Assembly: GCA_000438015.1 (NCBI GenBank)
Contig: FR901623.1
Coordinates: forward strand, 17,570 to 24,412
From: Coraliomargarita sp. CAG:312
Lineage (GTDB): Bacteria > Verrucomicrobiota > Verrucomicrobiia > Opitutales > Intestinicryptomonadaceae
Length of the DNA: 6,843 nt
Direction: 5' to 3'
The notes beneath the pieces are model-generated. The model saw only the letters and a list, made by a program, of their open reading frames with translations. It ran no database searches and was not told the DNA's origin. Shown in pieces: positions 1 to 6,263 of this stretch. The position numbers were made by a program, and so were the translations under genes. The number at the start of each line of letters is the position of its first letter. The stretch's first letter is position 1.

Positions 1-1286
1 ATATTCCGCGGAGCCGCCGCCACAACCGCTCCGATTTCCATGCGCTTGGCAACATAACCGGGATGGTAAATCTCCGTAACCTGGCCAGTGGCAAGCCCTA
101 TCTGGTTCCCGTAGCTGCTGTAGCCGTTTGCCGCTCCGATTACAATTTTGCGCTGGGGAAGCTTGCCGGGAATAGTCTTTTCAAAAGGCAGTCTCGGGTC
201 TGCGGCCCCAGTGACGCGCATTGCCTGGTATACATAGCTTCTGCCTGAAAGAGGGTCGCGTATGGCCCCGCCTAGACATGTGGCGGCGCCGCCAAAAGGC
301 TCTATCTCCGTAGGATGGTTGTGCGTCTCGTTTTTGAACATCACCAGCCACTCCTGCTCCGATCCGTCGACATCGACATTCACAATAATGCTTGCGGCGT
401 TTATTTCCTCGCTTTCCTCCAAATCCGCAAGTTTGCCTGCCTTGCGCAAAGCGCGCATTCCAATTAGCGCGACATCCATAAGGCAAACGGATTTCCCGCG
501 CTCCTTAAGCTTTAATTCTTCGCGGGTACCCAAATATTCCTTCCAAGAAGCTTTAGCTGGAGCGTTGAACGCGCCTTCGGCAAATTCGACGTTTTCCAGG
601 CGGGTCAAGAAAGTCGTATGGCGGCAATGGTCGCTCCAATATGTATCCAAAACCCTTATTTCGGTGATAGACGGATCGCGGCCGACAGAAGCGAAATGGT
701 CTCGGCAAAAAGCCAGGTCGGCAACCGACATCGCAAGGGACATTTTAGCGTGCAGCGCTGCGATTTGCTCATCGTCCATTTTTATAAATCCGACTATTCT
801 TGCCACGTCAGGCGGAGTTTTTGACGCGCGCTCCAGGGTTTTGGGCTTTTCCAACGATGCTTCCCTGCTGTCGACGGCGTTTATAAGGTATTTTTTTATT
901 TTATCGACGTCTGCATCTGACAGTTCCCCGCTCAAAACGAATACGCGCGCGCATGCGACTTTAGGGCGTTTGCGCGCTACAATTTGTATGCATTGTTCGG
1001 CTGAATCAGCGCGCTGGTCGAACTGTCCCGGCAAATACTCTATTGCAAAAACAATGTCGGTCTCCGAAAATGGGAACGACTCCTCATACAAAGTTTCGAC
1101 TGGAGCTTCGCAAAAAATGAGATTTTTAACGCCATCATATTGGGCATCGTCCAACCCCTCCACATCGTAGCGCTGCAGCGTGCGGACCGATTTAAGCCCG
1201 GGAATGTTTAAATTGGCCTTCAAATCGTTAAATAGCGACTTCGCCGCATTCTGTTTTTTTTCCTCGATAAATACTCTGCGTATCAT
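1..1286 (-). CDS. purL: Phosphoribosylformylglycinamidine synthase (FGAM synthase), N-terminal part, truncated by the window edge
   Basis: Catalyses the ATP- and glutamine-dependent conversion of FGAR to FGAM, the fourth step of de novo purine synthesis, in the cytoplasm. I translated 428 residues from the ATG at 1286 to the left edge without a stop. Visible landmarks are LPGQFDQRADSAEQC (about 85-99, the PurS-like N-terminal domain), DTYWSDHCRHTTF (214-226, linker and start of the first AIRS-type domain, with the conserved catalytic-region histidine), and KNETHNHPTEIEPFGGAATCLGGAIRDPLSGR (318-349, in two adjoining motifs: the nucleotide/Mg-binding loop). The N-terminus, MIRRVFIEEK followed by LQRYDVEGL (37-45), resembles the single-chain form of about 1,200 aa that I recall from Clostridium and Streptococcus, rather than the split PurS/PurL/PurQ set. 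If so, a C-terminal glutaminase domain should lie outside the window. The start is supported by AGGAA five bases upstream. Divergent from the 1492 gene. No frameshift seen; family identity is near certain, the exact subclass less so. Confidence 0.96.
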   Translation of the reverse strand, partial: MIRRVFIEEKKQNAAKSLFNDLKANLNIPGLKSVRTLQRYDVEGLDDAQYDGVKNLIFCEAPVETLYEESFPFSETDIVFAIEYLPGQFDQRADSAEQCIQIVARKRPKVACARVFVLSGELSDADVDKIKKYLINAVDSREASLEKPKTLERASKTPPDVARIVGFIKMDDEQIAALHAKMSLAMSVADLAFCRDHFASVGRDPSITEIRVLDTYWSDHCRHTTFLTRLENVEFAEGAFNAPAKASWKEYLGTREELKLKERGKSVCLMDVALIGMRALRKAGKLADLEESEEINAASIIVNVDVDGSEQEWLVMFKNETHNHPTEIEPFGGAATCLGGAIRDPLSGRSYVYQAMRVTGAADPRLPFEKTIPGKLPQRKIVIGAANGYSSYGNQIGLATGQVTEIYHPGYVAKRMEIGAVVAAAPRN

Positions 1287-1291
1287 TTGTG

Positions 1292-1296
1292 TTCCT
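1292..1296 (-). promoter_or_regulatory. Shine-Dalgarno sequence of purL
   Basis: AGGAA on the minus strand, separated from the purL ATG (1286-1284) by five bases (CACAA). It fixes the purL start. It is the only clear Shine-Dalgarno sequence in front of any gene in this window, which makes the lack of one at the other four genes meaningful. Confidence 0.7.
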
Positions 1297-1352
1297 GAAT
1301 TGGTTGCGCGGATAAATTTTTCGGATTTCCGCCTAATAAAATATGTCGGGTA

Positions 1353-1380
1353 AAACTATCTAATAGAATAAATCAGTCAA
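1353..1380 (-). promoter_or_regulatory. Candidate purL promoter
   Basis: On the minus strand, TTGACT (1380-1375, 5 of 6 match to the -35 consensus) is followed after 16 bases by TAGTTT (1358-1353, 3 of 6 match to the -10 consensus). Transcription would start near 1346, giving a leader of about 60 nt that ends with the AGGAA site. The leader could form a small hairpin (GCGGA pairing with TCCGC), but I see no recognisable purine riboswitch. The -10 box is weak, so this is tentative. Confidence 0.35.
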
Positions 1381-1455
1381 ATATAAATGCTTTTTTCCTA
1401 AAGAAAACCCATCTGCAAAATAAAGAAGCAAATCACTCTATTTTACATAATAAAT

Positions 1456-1483
1456 TTGCAATCTACAAAAATAGCACCATTTT
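1456..1483 (+). promoter_or_regulatory. Candidate promoter of the outer-membrane protein gene
   Basis: TTGCAA (1456-1461, 4 of 6) and CATTTT (1478-1483, 3 of 6) are separated by 16 bases, and the -10 ends 8 bases before the ATG at 1492. The match alone is weak. Its geometry is the same as the stronger promoters at 5054 and 6226, which is why I list it. An alternative -10, CATAAT at 1446-1451, has no good -35 partner. Confidence 0.3.
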
Positions 1484-1491
1484 CGCAAATT

Positions 1492-2409
1492 ATGTTAAAA
1501 AAGATTGCATTTTCACTAAGTTTTATGGCTGCCGTTTCGTCAGCCCACGCCATAATAACTTCCTATGGACAACCCGCCCAATACGGCATTTCCGCGTCTC
1601 CGGAAAACTGGTATGAAATAAACCCCTATACGTGGGAGGTGTTTACAACATACGATTCCGACAGGTATTTTAGCGACGGGAAACCGTCGTTTACTTCCCT
1701 TAGCGCCGAGATGTGGAGCTCTGGAGTTCTCGAAGGCAAAATGGTAAGCCAGGCAACTGCGTTCGCAGTTCTAACCGACCGCCGCGCGCTATTTGGCGGC
1801 GACGGATATGTGGATTTGGGATGGTGGCAACCTACTGAATCAAAGTATGCCCAACAATTCGTGTTTCTCGGCGGCTGGAAGTACAACATAACAAAATATT
1901 TCGATCTTGATTTGGGCGGTAATGTAATTTATTCCACAAAAAAAGTAGTGGGGCCGGGGCTTGTTGGCATGGGAGGAGAATTGTGGCGCGGCGACGTTTA
2001 CGTAGGAATTGTAACCGACAAAATATTCTTGCGCCCATTCGTATATTTTCATTACGACCCTACATACGACTCTAAAAAATACCAAGCCGGATTCAGCCCA
2101 ATAATAGACTTGGAACCTTACACCGCAATAGAAGGTTTGGCATTGGAATCCCAGGTGACATTTGCATATGTCGACGCCAACAGATGGTCAGGCAACCAAA
2201 AAATCGACGGAAAATACTGGAGAAACGCATACGCATACATCCAAGTGGAATCGCACCTTTCCTACACCTACAATAAATCATTCAAAGTGTATGTAGGAGT
2301 TGGCTGGGCCATTAACAACGACGGGCACGGAAAAGTCGGCCAAGGAGGATTTGACATGGGCCCTGACGATATGGTCTGGGGCGGAGGCGGAATCGGATAC
2401 ATATTCTAA
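1492..2409 (+). CDS. Predicted outer-membrane beta-barrel protein, family not recognised
   Basis: 305 aa from ATG 1492. The N-terminus is a signal peptide: KK at 3-4, hydrophobic core, AHA cleavage site at 18-20. The mature part is rich in Tyr, Trp, Phe and Gly and shows alternating amphipathic strands, for example around 123-132, 138-149, 165-175, 180-190, 214-228, 244-260, 264-275 and 293-305. It ends in IGYIF, an aromatic C-terminal residue typical of BAM-assembled barrels. This supports an outer-membrane porin-like or channel protein, but I recognise no named family and assign no substrate. The frame is also open upstream to a TTG at 1456; I chose 1492 because it puts the signal peptide at the N-terminus, and neither start has a Shine-Dalgarno site. 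Single-gene unit: divergent from purL and convergent with the GH78 gene, with a shared terminator downstream. Confidence 0.85.
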   Translation: MLKKIAFSLSFMAAVSSAHAIITSYGQPAQYGISASPENWYEINPYTWEVFTTYDSDRYFSDGKPSFTSLSAEMWSSGVLEGKMVSQATAFAVLTDRRALFGGDGYVDLGWWQPTESKYAQQFVFLGGWKYNITKYFDLDLGGNVIYSTKKVVGPGLVGMGGELWRGDVYVGIVTDKIFLRPFVYFHYDPTYDSKKYQAGFSPIIDLEPYTAIEGLALESQVTFAYVDANRWSGNQKIDGKYWRNAYAYIQVESHLSYTYNKSFKVYVGVGWAINNDGHGKVGQGGFDMGPDDMVWGGGGIGYIF

Positions 2410-2584
2410 CGTAGAAATTTAGTCTGAAATAATTAAGCTTGTTTAAATTTTATGGCACCAACCGCCCGCGCCCAAAGAGCGCGCGATAAGAAGGCCATCT
2501 TTTATTGCAAAAACAAAATGAAAGGCGCCCTGCCAGGCATCCCCGGCAAGGCGTCTTTTATTTTTAATGGCAAAAATCTGCGGC
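2410..2584. other. Convergent intergenic region
   Basis: 175 bases between the stop codons of the outer-membrane protein gene and the GH78 gene. It holds the strong hairpin listed separately (2521-2565). Upstream of it is a weaker possible 9-bp stem (2483-2491 with 2500-2508, two G-U pairs) that is not followed by a U-tract. A 54-codon frame beginning at 2452 crosses the terminator and the GH78 3' end and is not a credible gene. Confidence 0.6.
2521..2565. terminator. Bidirectional intrinsic terminator shared by the convergent genes
   Basis: The 5' arm (2521-2537) pairs with the 3' arm (2542-2558) across a 4-base loop (CATC), a 17-position stem. Plus-strand RNA has 14 Watson-Crick pairs, one G-U and two mismatches, and is followed by TTTTATTTTT (2556-2565). 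Minus-strand RNA has 14 Watson-Crick pairs, two G-U pairs and one mismatch, and is followed by a looser T-rich run (about 2508-2523 read backwards). It lies 112 bases after the outer-membrane protein stop and about 25 bases after the GH78 stop, so it can end transcription from both sides. Confidence 0.75.
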
Positions 2585-4936
2585 TTAGTATGCCGGATTT
2601 TCAATATTTTGGTTGAACGATCCGTCGGAATTCTTCTTCCAACTCACCTTCACATTTCCCTGCGGAGTCGGATAAACTATTGTTGCTGAATCCACAAATC
2701 GATTCGGATTGCACGATATTTTTCGCCATGCCGGCGCCTCCTGCTTTATCCCGCCCAAAATTTGCGGCAGCAGAAAAACCGGATGCGCTGACCATGCATG
2801 CGAATGGGAAATTCCACTTGAGACGTCAAAATTCTCAAAGGTTGTTCCGTATTCAGCCATTTCAGCCCAGCGGCGTTTTATAAAGTCGTAAACTTCCCTA
2901 TTGTATCCTGCGTCCGCCATAACTTTGAGCACATTTACGACCCAGAATGAAGACGGAGTTGCCTTGCTGAATACTTTGTCGTCCCTAATATATGGCAAGA
3001 GGATATCCACGCAAGCTTTCTCAAAATCAAAGCCCTCTATATTGTTAATCTTGGCGAGAGTTTGAGAGTGTATGCTTTTGGACGGATTTTTCTTCCCATT
3101 TCTTATTCCGTCAACAACCAATCCATCCGAATCCAGGAGCCGCGTTGTTATGGCGCGTCTGACTTTCGAGGCGCGGGCGGCGAATATTTCGGCATCGTCG
3201 TCAAACCCGCAGTCATTGCAGAGTTCAGCCATCCTATCTAAAGCGTAGAGAAGCCACATATTCAACACGGTTGGATTGCCGTCGCGCTGAATGTCAGTCC
3301 AATCCATAAACAGCCAGTAGCGCGGATCATAGCGGACAAGCCCGTTGTCGTCAGTCACGGAATCGAAGTACGAAAGTATTCCCATGACGACATCCCTATG
3401 TTCTGTATAAGCGTCGGACTTGCCGGTCTGCCAATAGTAATCCCAAATCGACGCAATCCAAGTAAGCGAGAAATCCGGAAGTATGCACGTGTGAGCCATT
3501 GTCGGAGCATGCCCGTATGTCAGGCCATTGGGAACGGTCTGCATGGCGATGTTGCGGATGCCGCGCCTTAGCAAACGGGCGTCGTTTGATATAAAGAAAG
3601 TATTCCAACTTTGAACGCGTGCGTCTCCCCACCATTGCGCCTGCTCGCGCCATGGAGTGTCTACATACGAATCTATCGCGCAAATCTTTTGGGTATGTTT
3701 GCAAGCCTGCCATATTTTATTTACAAGCTCGTCGGAAGTCGAAAACACGCCTTTATCTTCCAATGGATAAGCCGACCAGCGAAGCATCGGATATACTTTT
3801 AAAGCAGACGCGTTGTTGCGGACCCTTACGAGAACATACCGGAATCCCTGTATGTGGAAAAATTGATGCTCTTGGTTCCCCGCCCTGCAAATCAAACGGT
3901 TGGACAGCGCCACTTTGCAATGGGTTTTATGCGAATCCAAAAGATTTGCGCCATTCAAAACTTCAGCGTGCGACATATCTATGATTTCACCGCCCTTTGC
4001 TCCTTCTATTTTTATCATTGGGAATCCAACCATCATCTTCCCGAAATCGAAAATGTAGCTTTGGTATTCCCCTGGCTTTGAAGCCGGAACTTCCACAAAA
4101 TCTGTGGCGCAAGACATCGGCTTATGTTCGCAAACCTCCTTTGCGAGCAATTCGTTGATGTTGAATACGCGCTCGGAAGTATCGGCGCACTTGCCGCTGC
4201 CTTGCAAAACAAGGCGGGGAGCGGGAACAATATAGGATTCCATCATGGGAATCATCCGCTCCTCAAGCGTATAGTAAGGCATTGCGTTAAAGACCTTTGC
4301 GCCTTCTGAACCGCCCCATTTTGAGTCGTCAAAATCCGCTTTTACCCAATCCGGATTTTCCTCCCGCAAGTCTATGTGTTCCTGGTTATTCAGCTGCAGC
4401 GAATAAATTGCCGTGTTGCGGTCGCAACCGCTCTGCCGGCGCGATTTCGTATTTACTTTTGACGCGACTATCTTCCCGTTGCCCAAATCCAGTGCATAAA
4501 GAACGCCCGCGTTGCCGGCTGTCAGGTACCCGAATGTGCTTCTGCCCGCATTGTAAGCGCGCACGGCAATTATATTAACGCCTTTTTTCAAATATTTTGC
4601 GACGTCTATTTCGTCATAAGGCCAAGACTTCTGAAAGCCGCGCGCGGGGCCGCTGGCGACAAACTCTCCGTTTACATAAAGCCTGTAGCACTGGTCGGCG
4701 GTTATGTAAAGAGGAGCCTTCTCTGGAACATCTTCAATCTCAAATTTTTCCCTAAATTGCGCATAGGAATTTACTATCTCGCAAAAAGATATGGGATACG
4801 GCCAAATCCAAGACGCCTTTTTTAATGGAGAAGGTATTTTCTCCCATATTTCCGGACTTTCGGATCCCGTTCCCGCAAACATCGCCAAAGATGACGCAAA
4901 AACGCCAAGTAAAATAGATATTTTTTTTAGGTTCAT
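2585..4936 (-). CDS. Exported glycoside hydrolase family 78 protein (alpha-L-rhamnosidase-like)
   Basis: 783 aa. GH78 enzymes are inverting hydrolases that release terminal alpha-L-rhamnose from glycans and glycosides. Signal peptide: KK at 4-5, hydrophobic to about 20, cleavage near A18-A21. A lectin-like rhamnosidase N-terminal domain follows (about 40-230; YRLYVNGEFVASGPARG at 84-100, typical of the family), then a beta-sandwich region (about 235-390). The (alpha/alpha)6 catalytic domain spans about 395-730, with a short C-terminal beta domain after it. The core motif is DTPWREQAQWWGDA (426-439). By motif alignment from memory, D426, E431 and D438 match Bacillus RhaB D567, E572 and D579. 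E701 in GTTFENF matches the general base E841, and HSHAWSAHP (711-719) follows as in relatives. All key acids are present, so it is probably active. The substrate is not established, and the usual RERxGW is replaced by REQAQWW. Stands alone with its own promoter and no Shine-Dalgarno site. Confidence 0.9.
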   Translation of the reverse strand: MNLKKISILLGVFASSLAMFAGTGSESPEIWEKIPSPLKKASWIWPYPISFCEIVNSYAQFREKFEIEDVPEKAPLYITADQCYRLYVNGEFVASGPARGFQKSWPYDEIDVAKYLKKGVNIIAVRAYNAGRSTFGYLTAGNAGVLYALDLGNGKIVASKVNTKSRRQSGCDRNTAIYSLQLNNQEHIDLREENPDWVKADFDDSKWGGSEGAKVFNAMPYYTLEERMIPMMESYIVPAPRLVLQGSGKCADTSERVFNINELLAKEVCEHKPMSCATDFVEVPASKPGEYQSYIFDFGKMMVGFPMIKIEGAKGGEIIDMSHAEVLNGANLLDSHKTHCKVALSNRLICRAGNQEHQFFHIQGFRYVLVRVRNNASALKVYPMLRWSAYPLEDKGVFSTSDELVNKIWQACKHTQKICAIDSYVDTPWREQAQWWGDARVQSWNTFFISNDARLLRRGIRNIAMQTVPNGLTYGHAPTMAHTCILPDFSLTWIASIWDYYWQTGKSDAYTEHRDVVMGILSYFDSVTDDNGLVRYDPRYWLFMDWTDIQRDGNPTVLNMWLLYALDRMAELCNDCGFDDDAEIFAARASKVRRAITTRLLDSDGLVVDGIRNGKKNPSKSIHSQTLAKINNIEGFDFEKACVDILLPYIRDDKVFSKATPSSFWVVNVLKVMADAGYNREVYDFIKRRWAEMAEYGTTFENFDVSSGISHSHAWSAHPVFLLPQILGGIKQEAPAWRKISCNPNRFVDSATIVYPTPQGNVKVSWKKNSDGSFNQNIENPAY

Positions 4937-4945
4937 AATTGTCTT

Positions 4946-4973
4946 ATTATATAATTAAAAAGTATGCCGCAAA
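4946..4973 (-). promoter_or_regulatory. Candidate promoter of the GH78 gene, predicted leaderless
   Basis: On the minus strand a perfect -10, TATAAT (4951-4946), lies 9 bases before the ATG at 4936. With a 16-base spacer the -35 is TTTGCG (4973-4968, 3 of 6). The transcript would begin near 4939, leaving about 3 nt before the start codon. No Shine-Dalgarno sequence is present. Confidence 0.45.
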
Positions 4974-5053
4974 ATTGTTGGATTTTGGGCGTTTATCTTT
5001 GCTTTTTTTGAAATTGAAAAAAATTATCTGTTTTTTCAAGCATAATCTTGGCG

Positions 5054-5081
5054 TTGACAAAGCAAAAATCCGCCCTATTTT
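5054..5081 (+). promoter_or_regulatory. holA promoter, predicted leaderless
   Basis: A perfect -35, TTGACA (5054-5059), 16 bases, then TATTTT (5076-5081, 4 of 6). The -10 ends 10 bases before ATG 5092, so the predicted start of transcription (about 5088) leaves a leader of about 4 nt. The promoter lies inside the 51-codon upstream extension of the open frame, which argues for the 5092 start. Confidence 0.6.
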
Positions 5082-5091
5082 CCTTAACAAT

Positions 5092-6186
5092 ATGCAGAAT
5101 AAAGCCGTTTATTTTATCACTTCGGACGACGATTTTATAGCATCAAACAGGGCTAAAAAGCTGTTTGAAGAACATTCTGCGGATGTTGCCGACGAAATGT
5201 CTAAAGAAATAATAGACGCCTCAGCAAGCAAAGCAGAAGAAGCAGTTAAAGCGTGCAACGACACAATTTCCGCGGCGGCAACGCTGTCCCTGTTCGGCGG
5301 CAAAAAAGTTGTTTGGATGCGCAACGTGAATTTTATAAACGACATCCGCGCCGGAAAAACAAACGATGCAAAGAACGCCCTTGAAAAGCTTTCCGAAGTA
5401 TTGGCTAAACTCACCCCAGATATTGCAACCGTCATAATAAACGCATCCCCAGTTTCGCGCGCTAAAAAATTCTATAAAGACATGCAAAAAATCGCCTATT
5501 GCGAGGATTTCCAATCAAAGAATCCAGTGGCTGACTGCGTAAAATTAATAGAATCGGAAGCGCGAAACCTAAAAGTAAAACTCGAATACGGAGCAGCCGA
5601 AACCCTGGCTGAAATCGTTGCGGGAAATCCAAGAATGGCAATGCAGGAACTAGAAAAACTTGCTACCTATGTAAATTTTGAGCGTCCGATAACAGAAAAA
5701 GACGTTGTAGATATGGTTCCTATTTTCGGCGAAAACAGCTTTTTTGAAATAACCGAAGCCTTTTATTCCGGAGATATAAACCGCCGCCTATCCTCTTTGC
5801 GCAGGTATTTTTACGCCAATAAAAACGCCTCCGCGCGGCCAATTATTTCAGGATTGCAGCGCCAAAATTCCCTTCTTATCCAGTTGAGAGCCCTAATGGA
5901 CGACAAAGTCTTAACTAAAACATCCTCGCCCCAACCGAGAGGCGCCATAGAGGAAGCTTCAAGAAAATTTTCACATTTTTTCGATGGAGCCGATGCAAAA
6001 TCGCAATATAATATATTCGAAAAAAATTCCTGGTTTCTGGGCGCTAAACTCTCTCCGATAGCAGCCAGAATATCGATGAAAAAACTTTTAGACTACCAAA
6101 TGGCTTTCGCAAACGCCTTTGAAGAATTAATTAAACGCCCTTCGAGCGACGAGTCTATAATGCGCGATTTATTCTCCCAGCCATAA
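5092..6186 (+). CDS. holA: DNA polymerase III subunit delta (clamp loader)
   Basis: 364 aa. HolA is the clamp-loader subunit that binds and opens the beta sliding clamp and works with delta-prime and the DnaX subunits in the cytoplasm. The N-terminus VYFITSDDDFIASNRAKKLF (7-26 region) is the characteristic opening strand and helix of delta. TLSLFGGKKVVWMRNVNF (64-81) matches the family LFG-(K/R)-basic-V segment. Residues 120-210 contain the second-domain helix signature ETLAEIVAGNPRMAMQELEKL (in 170-190), typical of delta. The C-terminal collar domain is about 215-345. Length is slightly above the usual 330-345 aa. The frame is open back to 4939, adding 51 residues, but that segment resembles no HolA N-terminus and contains the promoter. 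Sequence conservation of HolA is low, so the call rests on the whole pattern. Followed after 77 bases by another plus-strand gene with its own promoter; no clear terminator lies between. Confidence 0.88.
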   Translation: MQNKAVYFITSDDDFIASNRAKKLFEEHSADVADEMSKEIIDASASKAEEAVKACNDTISAAATLSLFGGKKVVWMRNVNFINDIRAGKTNDAKNALEKLSEVLAKLTPDIATVIINASPVSRAKKFYKDMQKIAYCEDFQSKNPVADCVKLIESEARNLKVKLEYGAAETLAEIVAGNPRMAMQELEKLATYVNFERPITEKDVVDMVPIFGENSFFEITEAFYSGDINRRLSSLRRYFYANKNASARPIISGLQRQNSLLIQLRALMDDKVLTKTSSPQPRGAIEEASRKFSHFFDGADAKSQYNIFEKNSWFLGAKLSPIAARISMKKLLDYQMAFANAFEELIKRPSSDESIMRDLFSQP

Positions 6187-6263
6187 TTAAACCTTAAAAA
6201 CGCAATTCTTTCATCCAAGAAATGATTGACAAAAATACCTCCCAAAATACTATGTATCGGCAT
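6187..6263 (+). other. Short intergenic region with the promoter of the next gene
   Basis: 77 bases after holA. I see no hairpin followed by a U-tract; the best structure is a 5-bp TTCTT/AAGAA stem (about 6205-6221) with no T-run. Read-through from holA is therefore possible alongside the local promoter. Confidence 0.45.
6226..6253 (+). promoter_or_regulatory. Promoter of the 6264 gene, predicted leaderless
   Basis: A perfect TTGACA (6226-6231), 16 bases, then TACTAT (6248-6253, 4 of 6). The -10 ends 10 bases before ATG 6264, exactly the geometry of the holA promoter. Predicted transcription start about 6260, leaving about 4 nt. The in-frame ATG at 6252 overlaps the -10 box, which favours 6264 as the start. 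Confidence 0.6.

Larger units (their letters stand above)
4937..5091. other. AT-rich divergent intergenic region between GH78 and holA
   Basis: 155 bases of AT-rich sequence carrying both divergent promoters. It includes the 10-base palindrome ATTATATAAT (4946-4955), which contains a TATAAT on each strand; the minus-strand copy is assigned to the GH78 gene. The stretch is open in the holA frame (from 4939), but its translation is low-complexity Leu/Lys/Phe/Ile sequence unlike any HolA N-terminus, so I treat it as non-coding. Confidence 0.65.

Noticed and set aside
262..1170. A 302-codon plus-strand open frame antisense to purL
   Set aside because: The opposite strand encodes unmistakable PurL motifs throughout this span. 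The antisense translation is Ser/Ala/Arg-rich with no recognisable domain, and arises from the codon pattern of purL.
1287..1346. Possible riboswitch in the purL leader
   Set aside because: At about 60 nt it is short. I see only a 5-bp GCGGA/TCCGC stem, and none of the conserved elements of purine or PRPP/ppGpp riboswitches.
1456..1491. TTG start at 1456 for the outer-membrane protein
   Set aside because: It would add 12 residues before the signal peptide, has no Shine-Dalgarno site, and coincides with the candidate -35 box.
2483..2508. Second hairpin upstream of the main terminator
   Set aside because: Nine pairs with two G-U and an 8-base loop, mostly A-U, with no following U-tract on either strand.
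2452..2616. A 54-codon frame in the convergent intergenic region
   Set aside because: It runs through the terminator hairpin and into the 3' end of the GH78 gene on the opposite strand. It has no ribosome binding site and its composition follows the hairpin.
3619..3984. A 121-codon plus-strand frame, and other frames inside the GH78 gene
   Set aside because: They lie within the strongly conserved GH78 catalytic region and have no coherent protein features or credible start signals.
6252..6263. ATG 6252 as the start of the last gene
   Set aside because: It overlaps the -10 box, so it would not be in the predicted transcript, and ATG 6264 gives a standard signal peptide.
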